DNA of 64,000 bases from Toxotes chatareus (taxonomy: Eukaryota; Chordata; Actinopteri; Toxotidae): positions 22,461,047 through 22,525,046 of the forward strand of contig CM028882.1 of NCBI GenBank assembly GCA_016801885.1, in the 5' to 3' direction. The first letter of the stretch is position 1, and each line of letters begins with the position of its first letter. The notes under the pieces were generated by a model, which had not been told where the DNA came from, ran no database searches, and saw only the letters and a program-made list of their open reading frames with translations. The position numbers and the translations under genes were made by a program. Shown piece by piece: positions 14,466-25,800 of this stretch.

Positions 14466-17400
14466 TTGGATCCAGAGTTAATTGGTTAATTTTCAAGGAA
14501 TGTTTACAAATGCTGTAGATGTTTAACACATCAAACACATATTTGAATGGATGATTCTTTAGATATTATTCAAAAAGATATGCAAAGCATGAATTATAGC
14601 ATGAGTGTGCTGGTGGAGAAAGGTGAGCAAGAGGGGGAGAGGTAGAGAGTGACAGAAATAAATACAGAGCGATAGAGAGGGAATTGGAGTGAGATTTGAA
14701 AGAGAGCGTGATAGCGTCGGAGCGTTTAGTATGCAGAACGGAAGGCAAACACTTTTAGCCCCTCTGTTGAAGTCTGGGACTTCTCTGCAGTGAGCGGTCT
14801 AAACTTTCTCATATAAGCCTTTGCCTAGAGCCATGAACTCAAATATTTCAGTCACATTCACTGAAGCTAAGGAAAAAAATGCCTTATTACTTATGATCAA
14901 AGGTTGGTGTTTTCTGGAGGAGACATGGAGCGTCTGCTAGAATTTGCATTAGGAGTTGAAGGCGGGTCATTTTCAGTGAATAGGGAGACATCCAGAAACA
15001 GGCGGGGATTCGTTGTTTTCCCTGCTTTTAAGCTCACTTCCTTTGAAGAAAGTTTACATGGGTAAACAGAGCTACATGAAATCTAAATATGACTGTGAAG
15101 AATGAAGAGTTAAATCTCTTTTTCTCAGTTAAGTCAAACCACCATGTAACCTGTAACAAAAAGAAAGAAAAAAAAAAAATCAGGTTGCTGCTGCCTTTCA
15201 ATCCTTTAACCCGAGCCAAGATTTTTTTCTAACCTTAACTATGAACTTATTTCAATTCAATTCAAATCAAGCTCTTTCCCAAAACCTAGTCAAATCTAAA
15301 TCGAACCAAATCTTAGCCGTGGCTTTTGCAAACCCCGAACGATGATTTTTTTTTTTCCATAATTCATTTGTAATGGTTTTGGCACTGACAAATGATGTCG
15401 TTCTGCAGATAGGGGCGTACTTCTGTGTTGTTCTGGAGGGCAGTTACGAAAGGCAAATTTTGTGGTTTTATTTGGAGGGCATGTTGTAGAAGGTAGCTGG
15501 CCCGTTGCCACTCTTTCCCCAATGCTGCCTGCACCAGGCAGATCCATCAGAATGCCCCAAATCCTCTCACTCCAGCTGCCATGTACAGGGCACACGCAGT
15601 CTGAGGAGGTGCACTGTTATTTCTTCGTGACATTTTGGCAGTTACACTTTTTTTTCACATGACTTTTTCATGAGTGTGTTGTCACCAATCTTCACACCCT
15701 CACCCTTCAGCCAATCATATGGGCCCAGACTGTCAGCAGCCGTCAGCAAGTTCATATTAACTACAGCAACCAAAGAGAGATACCAGCCATTGTCTTTTTG
15801 CCTTTCTTGTTGCAGTGAAATAATGAATAAATAACATTTGAGCTGAGTTTTAATAATTTATTGAACAGTTTCATAATGCATTGGTTAATTTATACATATG
15901 TTTCTGTATTAATATGATTATTTCATAATGTATTATTTATGCATTTAATATTTGCTATTTTGGAATTTCAGCAGCCGGGCTGTGCACTGTAGAACTATTA
16001 CTACATGCTTTCTGAGTAAATTACAATAGTAAGCGTACAACTTCTCTGGCTGGTTCACATATCCTTGACTTTTCCATTTAGAATCAGTCAGTCACTGTTA
16101 CTCATCCCCCTTCGGTTGTGGCAGTTAGTAACACCCGCCTCACCAATGCCCAAAAAAAGCATAGGATTTCTATTACTCATTTAAAGCTCTCATGACACAC
16201 TAAGACACTTCACTGTGTCATGAGGGCCCATCATTTTTTTTCTAAAACAATTGTAGTGATGGAGGAAAACAAAATTTCTTCAGACTGGCAGTTAGGTAAG
16301 GGTGAATACTGGTTTCTTTTATTCAAAAGTATTCACATCCTGTAAATGTTGACCTCTGGGTGTAAAGCTACATTTTAGACCTGACATCACTGAGGTACAG
16401 TTAATGGCAGTTGTATGTTGAAAGCTTGGTTCACGTGGATGTCAGCTGCAAAGTGCATGTTGCAAAATGCAACATTTTATACGCTGATTATTTTCCTGAT
16501 TAACCAGAGTTTCTTCCATATCCTGTAGTTATTTTGATTCCTTGCCAAGATGCTAATCCATGTTGTATCCGGACCCTCACTGCAGATGGAGTGCCCATAA
16601 TTAGCTTCATTTCCCTTCATCAGTGCACAAGAAGGGTAAAACCGTTACCAAGACCAAGAAATACACTCTGAACGAGCGGTGGGTTTCAGTCGTTCCACCA
16701 TCTGATGGTGAAAGTTCTTGATGTCCTGCAGGAGCCTGCTGGCTCAGGTCATCATGTTTCTGGCCACTGTTAAATGGAGCTGTGGCCCCAGCATGGCACT
16801 GCTGTCAGACCTCACAGCCTCCGTCAGTAACTTTAGGGGGCTTGTAAAGAGGCCAGGGCTGATGGGTTTTTAGTCTCCTTGGGCAGCCAGCTGGAAGAAA
16901 ATTGGAATGATCCTGTGTGTGTGTGGACTGTATGTGATGTTAAAGTATATGTGAAAACAAGACACACTTATCAACTCTGAAGGTCCGGAAATAAGGACAT
17001 ATACATATATACAGACACACACACACACCTACCTCCTATATGTCCTTGTGGTTTAGTCAGGCATTCCTACTAACAAAACTGGCAGTGTTTACTGGGATGG
17101 GAAGTACTAGTGGGAAACCAACTAGGAAGTGCTGTCCAGTCCAGTTTCAGTTACAGCCCTGAGTGTAAAGGTTTATCACATGTAAGAAACACTGCACTTA
17201 TATGAACATTTGTTTAAATATGACATGAAAAGTTATTACAGCCCAAATAATTTTACTCTGTGTCTTATAAAATAGCATTGCCAAGGCAACACAGTGGTCT
17301 CATTTTTAAACAGTGCAAATTTTGGTCTTGCCCAGCAGTGCCCCACTATCAGGTGAAAAGAAGTGTCTCCACACATATCTTGGCTTTCTACATCCTTAAT

Positions 17401-18450
17401 GGGCTGCATATACTCCAAAATGGACCTGCATGTTCTGCTTATACTGCACTGGGTATCAGCATAGGTGGATATTTTGTGACATGTTGTGACAAATTCACCA
17501 CACTTAAAGAGGTAAAGTTGATGAATGAGTTTGATGAGTTTAAGAGTGTAGTTAGTTGTGATGAGGACCACAGCAAAGGGGGATTAGCATCCAAAGTAAG
17601 ATGAGAAGTGCAGATTTACTAATACAGCCCACTTGAAACAATGCACTTCTTGAATTTGGATAATCCTGAATTATCGCCATAAAAAAAGTGTCACCCAAGC
17701 ATGCCTGCTAGTGGCTAGCTCTGTGCTTTGGGGAAGAAAGGTTTTTATATAATATGTAACTATAACCATCATTTGTACATTCCTCCTACTAACACAGCCA
17801 CATTTCTGTTTTGAAAATATTTCCAAAATACAAAAGACATTTGAAACCAATCACACAGGAAAATCCCGAGAGAGATACATGAATATCAGGAATCTGCTGA
17901 GAGAATAAAGAGGTAAAAGGGAGGTGGAGAGGGACCATAAAAACTAATTATGAATGTGTGAATGTAGTGGAAAAGTATATACTCCAATCTGTGAATGAAA
18001 TGTGATAGAAGAGGGCGGGTCCTTGTTTCTTGCCAAATTTTCCAAATGTTATTCATGCTAGGAGGAACACTTGCCTCCTCTCAGCATGAGCCTCTTTTTA
18101 AAAGTCTCAAATCCACAGGCCTTGTGTTGCCACCATGAAAATGCTTAAGATGATCAAGCTAATTTAAAAGTGTGCTCATGAAGTCAAGACACTTCAGAAC
18201 ACGTTTACAGGAGAATAATCCTGGACAAGGACTTCATAGAACACAATGGTGATTCCTTCAAGTGCACTAGATTAGATTTTATGTATGCAACAGCATAAAC
18301 AGTGACTTCTGTTATGTTAAACAATGCAGCAGGAATTCATTTAAAATAAACAGAACAAAATATATGATATGGTAGATGGTGATAAGGTTTAATCTGAATT
18401 CATATCTGGTGTTAAAATATACCTTGCGACAGAAATATATGGGATACATA
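14466..18450. other. Intergenic, no gene seen
   Basis: Unique-looking sequence with short GT and CA tracts near 16915 and 17015. The block 17236-17604 is open on both strands for about 111-114 codons but shows no known domain. Confidence 0.6.
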
Positions 18451-18750
18451 CAGTGCTTAGCAAATTAATTCAGCCATCTATCATAAAAACGAGAAAACAA
18501 ATATTTTAGAAATCTTTCAAAAACTTGTTTAAAACTAAAAATGTTATTGTTATTTATTCGGCAAATGACAAACAGAAACAACTAAATAGTCCTTTTTCAC
18601 ACATAATAAAAAAAGAGCTTCTACATACTGGTGTATTAACCATTACAGAAACATAAAAATGATTTTGGTAATTATCAGTGCTGTTAATTTAGAGCAGCTG
18701 TGCCATAAACCTTGCATTGGGTGGTGGTCTAATGAATTTGTTAAGCACTG
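18451..18750. mobile_element. Tc1/mariner-type non-autonomous element (MITE) with TA duplications
   Basis: The left end reads CAGTGCTTAGCAAATTAATT and the right end, reverse-complemented, CAGTGCTTAACAAATTCATT: inverted repeats differing at two of 20 positions. TA flanks both ends (18449-18450 and 18751-18752), the target duplication of the Tc1/mariner superfamily. The 300-bp body has no usable transposase frame, so it would need transposase from a full-length relative. The edges are exact. Confidence 0.85.
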
Positions 18751-18829
18751 TATGTATTTATGAGTTTTCTTGTTCAAATATAAAATTTCATTTTAAAAAA
18801 TGGATTCATGGCTTTAACACCCCACAGAA

Positions 18830-18830
18830 A

Positions 18831-18860
<30 letters not shown>
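18830..18860. repeat. (AAAT)n microsatellite
   Basis: About seven AAAT units, 80 bp beyond the right end of the Tc1/mariner MITE. Confidence 0.9.
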
Positions 18861-18862
<2 letters not shown>

Positions 18863-20789
18863 GTTGGCCCATGACCCAAATTGTACTGATTTCTGTTTTA
18901 TTAAGAATCTTTTCTAGAATTTATTATGCTAATATGGTGGTGGTAATAATGACCTCAATCAAGCCCTTATCTATATGACATTCGTTTCAACATATGAATC
19001 GGACTCAGATAGGGAGTGTTTTTTGATTAGTGCCTGAGCAGATGTACATGAGAGGTTTGACTGAATCAGACACAATTACTGGCATCCTCTCAGCCTGCAG
19101 CTGCTTGTGTCTCAGCAGAGGGTAGTGGGACTCTGTTGGAGGGGAACTGTTGATTTTTCCATGTTGATTCCTACCCAGGATCAATACTTTCTCAGGTCCC
19201 CTTCAGTCCTCTTACTTCCCAGGGTTAATCGACGACAATAGAGAGCTCTGGGGATTTGTGGAGACCCTGCCTTCTAATCCTTTCACTTTGTGCGAGATAA
19301 ATTGAGGGCTGTTGACAAGATCTTGACTTAATTTGGTGCAGAATATAAGTCTCTGCATTATCCTGGCCTGTGGACACACCACAGCATGGACCTACCACAG
19401 ACAATTCGTTCCTTGACAAGGTGACATTTCAAAGATTAGGATTGTTTTGAATTCAGGAGTTTTATACTGTATTTTTTATGTCAAGAAAGCAAAATACTAC
19501 TTAATATGATGCCTTGAGGGTCTTTTAAAGCCCTCAAAGTCAAGGTTGTGATGTGAAGAGTCAGTTTTTGAATATTCCCTCAGCATTTTCATACACTCTT
19601 TAATAATTCACTCAAAATTATGAGGAATGTGGCAGTGTTTGTAATATACATAACTAGGTCTAATCGTAAGCAGAATTTTGTTAAGCTGCCTGGGGCATTT
19701 CATTCAACATCCTCATCCTGCATGTGCAGCACTCACTTAAGACTTGTAAATGTACTGCATGGATGGATGTTGATGTTGACCTTGTTTTAAATTGCATATT
19801 ATTGCATAATCATTGATTGTTTTGATCTTTCACAAAGCCTTAGGAAATTGCACCAAGAAGAGGGGTTGTAACTGGTGAAGATCAAACAGAGGCCTGATAA
19901 TTTCATTTCCATTTGAGTTATTTTTAAACCGATGGTTCCTTGACCAATTGAAGATCAAAGTTAAAACAGGTGGCTACAGCAGTTGAAAAGTAGGTGAAAA
20001 GTTCAAAATGTATTTCAGTGAAAGGGTAATTTATCGTTGCTCTTTATTTGACTTCAACTGAGCTCATGGAGGTCTTCTCGACAGCATCTCATGCACTGCG
20101 ATTTCAACATCCTGAAGAGGCTGAGGAGAAAACAAAATCTGGATGCCTGAGGTTTGGGATGAGGCCAGATTTGACAAAACAGTCGGTCATCAGTCTCCCA
20201 ACAATCGTGCAAAACAATGAACACGCCACAGTGGGTCCACCATCTGTTTAGGAGGAGGAATGTTGTTTGGCTCTCAATATGTTTAGTGGGACATATTATG
20301 AGCTGCTGTTACTGCTAAATTCAAAAGCATTTTGTAAATTCAAATGTATTTTGGTACTCATTTAGAAGAGTTTTGCTGACACAATCTTAAAATAAAGTCC
20401 CTTCTAATTTAGTTTTCCTTCACCTCATTAACACAGTACACCAGCAATGGTGCAGAATAGATCTTCATGAGCTGGAAGTATTAAGTGCAAGAGGTCCAGT
20501 AATTTTCTTTGCTATTTTTCTTGAGATACTGGGGCAGCAATGAATTATCTTCATTAATCAGTAATCTATTAATTATTTTTGTGATTACTCAGTGAAAATA
20601 GATAAAATGCCCATCAAAATTTCACAATAATGCGAAGGAAGGTCTTCAATTTACTTTTTTTCCCCAAACAATCGTACAAAACCTAAAAACATTACATTTT
20701 CAAACCATAAAGCAAACAGAAGCAGCAAAACTTGACATCTGAGATTAGTGATCTGTCTTCTTGGAAAATACCACACAATATCAACAAGA
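18861..20789. other. Intergenic up to the rtn4r 3' end, no gene seen
   Basis: No frame longer than 67 codons and no recognised element. Confidence 0.6.
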
Positions 20790-20806
20790 TCTACGAAATA
20801 AGAACT

Positions 20807-20812
20807 TTTATT
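20807..20812 (-). terminator. rtn4r: rtn4r polyadenylation signal (AATAAA)
   Basis: TTTATT on the plus strand reads AATAAA on the sense strand, about 665 nt after the stop codon. It is the first canonical hexamer that I found downstream of the gene. Confidence 0.6.
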
Positions 20813-21263
20813 CATAATATATTCATACTTGTACACAAGTAAAATAAAATGCATATCTATGGTTCCTTTGCAATCTCCATAAACAAACTGACAGCATTCT
20901 TTTGGTAAATGCTACCCATATACCCTTTCTGTCATGAAAATAGAACTGAAACAAGGGAGGTAAAACATTTTTCTTATAAACATAAAAAAACGTAACATTA
21001 CCCAACAAATGCATCACTTTGAATAAATAATGAGGGGAGATCGTTTATCTTCATTAAACGGACCCAACATTCTTTGTGTGCGCTCTGACTCTGATTTCCT
21101 ATATTTGTTTTTGTTTTTTTTCTTCTTTTTTTTTTCCATCTTCCGGTGGTCTGTCTAAGCAGTAAAAGCTTTTGGGAGGGGAAAAAGGGAGGAGTCCAAA
21201 TTGTAGCTTAGACACAGTACAGTTAAGTACATAGAGAACAAACAATTTTGGGCACCGATTCAT

Positions 21264-21271
21264 TATATACA
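21264..21271 (-). promoter_or_regulatory. Possible Pumilio site in rtn4r 3' UTR
   Basis: The sense strand reads TGTATATA, an exact match to the Pumilio/PUF consensus TGTANATA, about 200 nt after the stop codon. Such sites recruit PUM proteins and reduce mRNA stability or translation. An 8-mer in AT-rich sequence can occur by chance. Confidence 0.35.
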
Positions 21272-21474
21272 TTAGATCTGTAGTGTTCTGTAAAGGCATC
21301 CATTTTGTTAAATGTACTCTAACGTCTTCATTATTGTTTGTCCTCACCCATGATGGGTCAACGAGACTCCTCGCTTTTCAGTCACTGCCTGTTGGAGATG
21401 TCACTGCATCCTCTGTATCATTGTCATGAGCATCAACAATCTTGAGTCCTGTATTCAGAGCGTGATCAGGAGTC

Positions 21475-22856
21475 CTAAGACATAGCTAGAGATATCCAGA
21501 TCATGGGAATGAAGAGAAAGCGAAACACTTGCAAAGTAGAACCCCGGCCTTTGATGCAGTGGGTGTCTGATTTGGGCTTTTTGGAACACTTCTTTTTCTT
21601 TTTGTTTGACGCTGTAGATGATTCCAGATTGTCTATAAGGTCAGGGTTTAGATTTTCCAAAGACTTGTCCAGGTTGTTGGACAAGGTTCCAAGTGGTCCA
21701 TCATTCTGCTTGTTCTGGGTCTCGTTTTTTGTTCGTTCCGGCTCCTTATACTTAGTCTTAGACATGTTCTCCTTTTCCTTGAGGGGGTTGTTAGTAATTT
21801 GGCGGCTCTTGCCAGACAGAATAGAGGACTTGTCATTATCTCCAAGGCAACACCTGGGAATGGTGTCCCCCAGAGGATTTTCGGTGGAAGGGAATTTCCC
21901 AGACTGTGCCTTGGAGCTGAAGAGATTGGTCTGGATTTGAGGCGTTTCCACACACCCATCCAAGTCTTCACTTTTCAGACGTTTCAGGTCCTTTCCTGCC
22001 AGGAAATCGGGAACATTGCACTCCAACTCAGAGCTGGAACCTTTGAAACGTTTGAACCACTCCCACAAGGTCCTCGCCCGGCAGTCACAGATCCACTGGT
22101 TGCCATTTAAACGCAAATACTGGAGGGACACTAGTGGGTCCATGGTCTCTCCCGACAAGACAGTAAGATTGTTGAAGAACAAGAATAGGGATTTCAGCTT
22201 ACCAAGATCACTAAAAGCCCTGGGTTGGACAAAGATAACACGGTTCTCATGTAGCAGTAGTCGGTCAAGATTGATTAAGCCTCGAAACATGTTGTCCGTT
22301 ACTATCTTGATCTTGTTATTGTGCAGGTAGAGATAGGTGAGGTTGGCAAGGTCCAGAAAAGTGTCATCATGCAGGGTTAAAATGTTATTGTCCTGCAGGT
22401 AAAGGTACTGTAGGGAGAACATTCCTCGGAAAACCCCAATGGGGAGCTCTGACAAGCCACATCTGTGCAGGTGCAGGGTGTGCAGCTTCGTTAAGCCCCG
22501 GAAGGCTGTAGGGCTGATGGTGCGGAGGTTGCTGTTGTCTCCAATGTCCAGTTCCTCCAGTTTTTCCAAGCCGTAGAAGGCTCCAGCCTCAATGTAGCTG
22601 ATGTTGTTGGAGTAGAGCCAAAGAACAGTGAGATTGTGGCAAGAGCTGAAGCTGGTGGACCTTACCACCGTTAGCTTGTTGGTCTGGAGGAATATCCGCT
22701 GGCTCCGCACTGGGATCTCAGTAGGGATAGAAAACAGTCCTTGTTGTTGGCAAGCAACAGTGGGCCTGGGCTCACTGTAGCACACACACTTGGCAGGGCA
22801 GCTGTCAGTTTGAGGCACAAGATTCAGCCACATCACCAGAAACAGGAGTCGCCCCC
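21475..22856 (-). CDS. rtn4r: Nogo-66 receptor (NgR1), coding exon 2
   Basis: Encodes nearly all of the reticulon-4 receptor, a GPI-anchored neuronal surface protein that in mammals binds Nogo-66, MAG and OMgp and signals with p75/TROY and LINGO-1 to restrain axon growth. Numbering on the spliced 467-residue model: the hydrophobic core of the signal peptide (RLLFLVMWLNL), an LRRNT cap with C27, C31, C33 and C43, eight leucine-rich repeats (about 58-260), an LRRCT cap with C264, C266, C287 and C309, and a polar stalk with C343-C344. The tail is lysine-rich (KKKKKCSKKPKSDTHC) and ends in a short hydrophobic segment (FRFLFIPMIWISLAM) fitting a GPI signal. Cap cysteines and sequons N82 and N179 fall at the same numbers as human NgR1, as I recall it. 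The stalk (IPRCC, DKSSIL, GPLGTL) is RTN4R-like, not RTN4RL1 or RTN4RL2. The open frame extends to an ATG at 22875, but that ATG lies beyond the splice acceptor. The exon is intact, without frameshifts. Confidence 0.95.
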
Positions 22857-22890
22857 CTAAGGAGATAAAAAGCAATACAGTTGATTAGTA
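22857..22890 (-). promoter_or_regulatory. rtn4r: rtn4r exon 2 splice acceptor with branch point
   Basis: On the minus strand the sequence reads TACTAATC, then a short gap, then a T-rich tract (TTGCTTTTTATCTCC) and TTAG just before the GGGGGCGACTCC of exon 2. TACTAAT differs by one base from the ideal TACTAAC branch site and lies about 25-30 nt from the AG, the normal distance. This is the main evidence that the ATG at 22875 is intronic. Confidence 0.85.
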
Positions 22891-25800
22891 AATAATGTAT
22901 GTAAAAAGTCAAAGTCAAAGTTCTATTAGTCACAGAAATCTGCAGAAATGGATGATCTCAGGTCTGGATGTAATTTACACAAACCTTTTTAAAAAAAAAT
23001 GAGAATTTGATTGGTGTAGAGCATATGGTTATACTATCAAAAACTATGGGGGAAATAAATGTGTAGTTTTTGTTTTTTATTGTTTTCAAAACAATCACGT
23101 TTTATTATATGAACAACTGTTAAGTTGCTAAATTTAAGGCAATGACAATGCGCACAGTATCAAATTACAAAACAGACAAAACTCAAAAAATCACAGTCAC
23201 TGTCTTGCATAAACTGTATATTTTAGTGCATTATAACAGAATATGGAATCCTTTTCAGTGATTCAGCATGTATTTTAACAGTGATATTTTTTGGATCTGG
23301 GGACACATCTCCTCCCCGCTGCCTCTGCTGACATGAAGACCTAAGCAGCTCAAGAGAGCCCTGTGAAGGAAGACTCATTTAAAATTGGGTGGGTGGCTTT
23401 TATGTGGAATTAGCTTGCTCTAATAGGGCGGACATAACTAATGGTGTTTCAGCATTCCTGAGGTTGACATTTAGCCTGACACTGGGAGATAAGCTTCCAT
23501 GCCAGGCCAAGAGATTGATGCCTGGGGCCAAGGTGGAAAGAGGGTAGACTTTCCACTGTTCCGCCATGACTGAAGCATTTTTTTTTCTAAGGGGAGCATG
23601 AAGATGAGATATACAAGAGGTGTGGGAAGCACTCAGAGGAAGGCTTGTAAGATTCTTGTATGTGTTTGCCCTGAAGGCATCCATGTTTAAAATAAGGCAT
23701 ATTCCGCATTTGCTCGCATTAATTATTTCTGCCTGTCCTCTGCCATGGTTCAAATCAGTTTGCTTCACAGTACCATGATAAGTGAAATGGACTGGATTAC
23801 TTCATGAATGATCACTTCTGACATTACACTGATGCAGGTACAGCTAAGGTGAAAATGAAGTGCATCTATAGGGACTCACACATTCCTTCATGTAGAGATG
23901 AAAGTGTCAAAGTGTCACAGGAATGTCTGGTTTTAGCATATAATGACAGATACTCTTCCAAATCTCTGAATACTCTTCAGTTCCTGTCCTTACTGAGGAT
24001 TTCCAATCTCTGCTTCCATGCACATGTGAGGAATCCCAGGCTCACAGGCATGACAGGTAGTGTGGCTCTGGAAAAATGCATGAGCCTTACTCAGCCCTTC
24101 CTCCGTCCCCACTCTCCCTCTTCTCATTCCCCTGCAATGTGTTTTGGTGCAGCTCATCTCTGGACCTTGTTAAACGGAGCTCTGGTGTGGCCTGACAGCA
24201 GCCCTCTGCTGCACTTTCCCTCCAATCTCCCTGCTCAGCCGTCAGACTGCCACCGGAAAGCTGTCAAGACTTTCCACTCTTTCTGCATCGCAGCACTTTT
24301 CCCTAAGCACTGCCTAACAATAGCAATATTTTATCGCACAGCGCGCTACGTGTATCTCCTCTGCCGTCTTCATTTTTTCCCCCTCTGCAGTCTATTCATT
24401 AACAGGCTATTTTCACCCACGCGTTGCATGTCAAAGCCTGGTTTCCTCAGCTCTCGGCATAATATGTCTTGTCTTTGTTAGCATCTGTTGAATGACAGAA
24501 TAAGCCCCACAATGTCATCAACTCCATCCCAATTATTTTCTGCTCACTAACAGCATCTTCACATCTGCACTGCACTGATTACATTACCATATGTTATAAA
24601 CATAAATCTGGGAGTAGTGGCCTCCTGACGTCTTTGTATAGTTTCACTCTTTCATAATCACGTTTCTGAGTAACTAGTATGTTTCTTCAGTTAGACCTCT
24701 CACTTTCCACTCTATAGAGCTGTATCAATATACAGCTGATGTAAGACTTGTGTTCACACCATTGAGCAGTCAACCAACAATACTGGTCTTTACACTTTTA
24801 TTTTTATCGCTACTTTGTTTTCTTTGCTTCAAATCTAAATCAAAGATTACACCAAAAACTACTAATGTTTGGCTGTTTGTCCTCAAAGCTGTTGTTGACA
24901 TAAACTTTAATATCTTAAAATACGACAAGGTTGTGGAAAAAAAAAATCCATTCCTTATCGTCTTCTGCCAGCTTTGGTTTCAACGCTTAATCTTCCCCTA
25001 TCTGCTGTGTCAAAACATGGCTCTGAGCACTGCCTTCCTGTTTCATTCCTTGCCAGTGGCCTCTCTTCTGAGAGCTATATTATTGTACAATAGCAATCAT
25101 CACTCTGTTTAAGAGCAGGCAAGCCTCTTTGTTTCCTCCTGACTGACACTGTGGCCCCTTCAGCTTTGAGTAAAGTACATCACTTAACCCACCCCTCTTC
25201 CTCCTCCAAGACAAGCACTTCTATTTACAATGGGAGCCTGACAATATATGGCAGGTTAGAGAATCGCCAATGACCTGTATTCTCTGGTGATGCAGCTTCC
25301 TTGTTTGACTAATTAAATTGTCTGTCAAAACAAATTCTCCAAACTCATTTGATATAGCTGAGGACAGTCTGGTTAGAGCATTAAATTGGGCTGATATTGG
25401 TCTTCTACCAAAAATTGGATATTGGCCTCTCAGTGTCCCTTGCTGGTGTCACGCAGGTGAAGATGTGATTTTATTCAGCCAGCTTCAGGCATAACAATCT
25501 GTAAGACCTGAAGTGAACCCTGTTAACAACTTACCTAAAAGGATTTGGAAAATATGGATTTCAGGAACGTTTTGTCAGCTAACTGCAAATTAAATCCAAA
25601 AATATTGGTATCAGTGCTCTAGTAGAAACCAAAGGACACTACATTCAGTTACAAAAAAAGAGAGTTGCCCACAAGAGTGGTATGAGTGGGCGCAGACAGC
25701 TTTGTTTACTTGCTGTATGAGCGTAACACTTAAGCAGACTCCTTGCTCATTTGCATGTGTCCCTGGCATGTCTGGAGCTCTAAACAAACTCTCAGTGCTT

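Larger units (their letters stand above)
20790..21474 (-). other. rtn4r: rtn4r 3' untranslated region
   Basis: This is the stretch between the rtn4r stop codon and the first good polyadenylation signal on the minus strand. It is AT-rich, has no frame of note, and includes an A-rich tract on the sense strand (21108-21138). The end near 20790 is placed about 15-20 nt past the AATAAA and is approximate; longer isoforms using later signals are possible. Confidence 0.6.

Noticed and set aside
16620..16700. Lysine-rich coding-like stretch (HKKGKTVTKTKKYTLN) suggestive of a retropseudogene
   Set aside because: Only about 25 codons are open, with no family match, poly(A) tail or flanking duplication.
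21503..22330. Frames of 103-145 codons antisense to, or out of frame with, rtn4r
   Set aside because: They are shadows of the conserved receptor exon, without any recognisable domain.
22857..22875. ATG at 22875 as the rtn4r start (MLFISLGGRLL...)
   Set aside because: A consensus acceptor with branch site ends at 22857, the first residues do not fit the family, and exon 1 at 61354-61375 supplies a better start.
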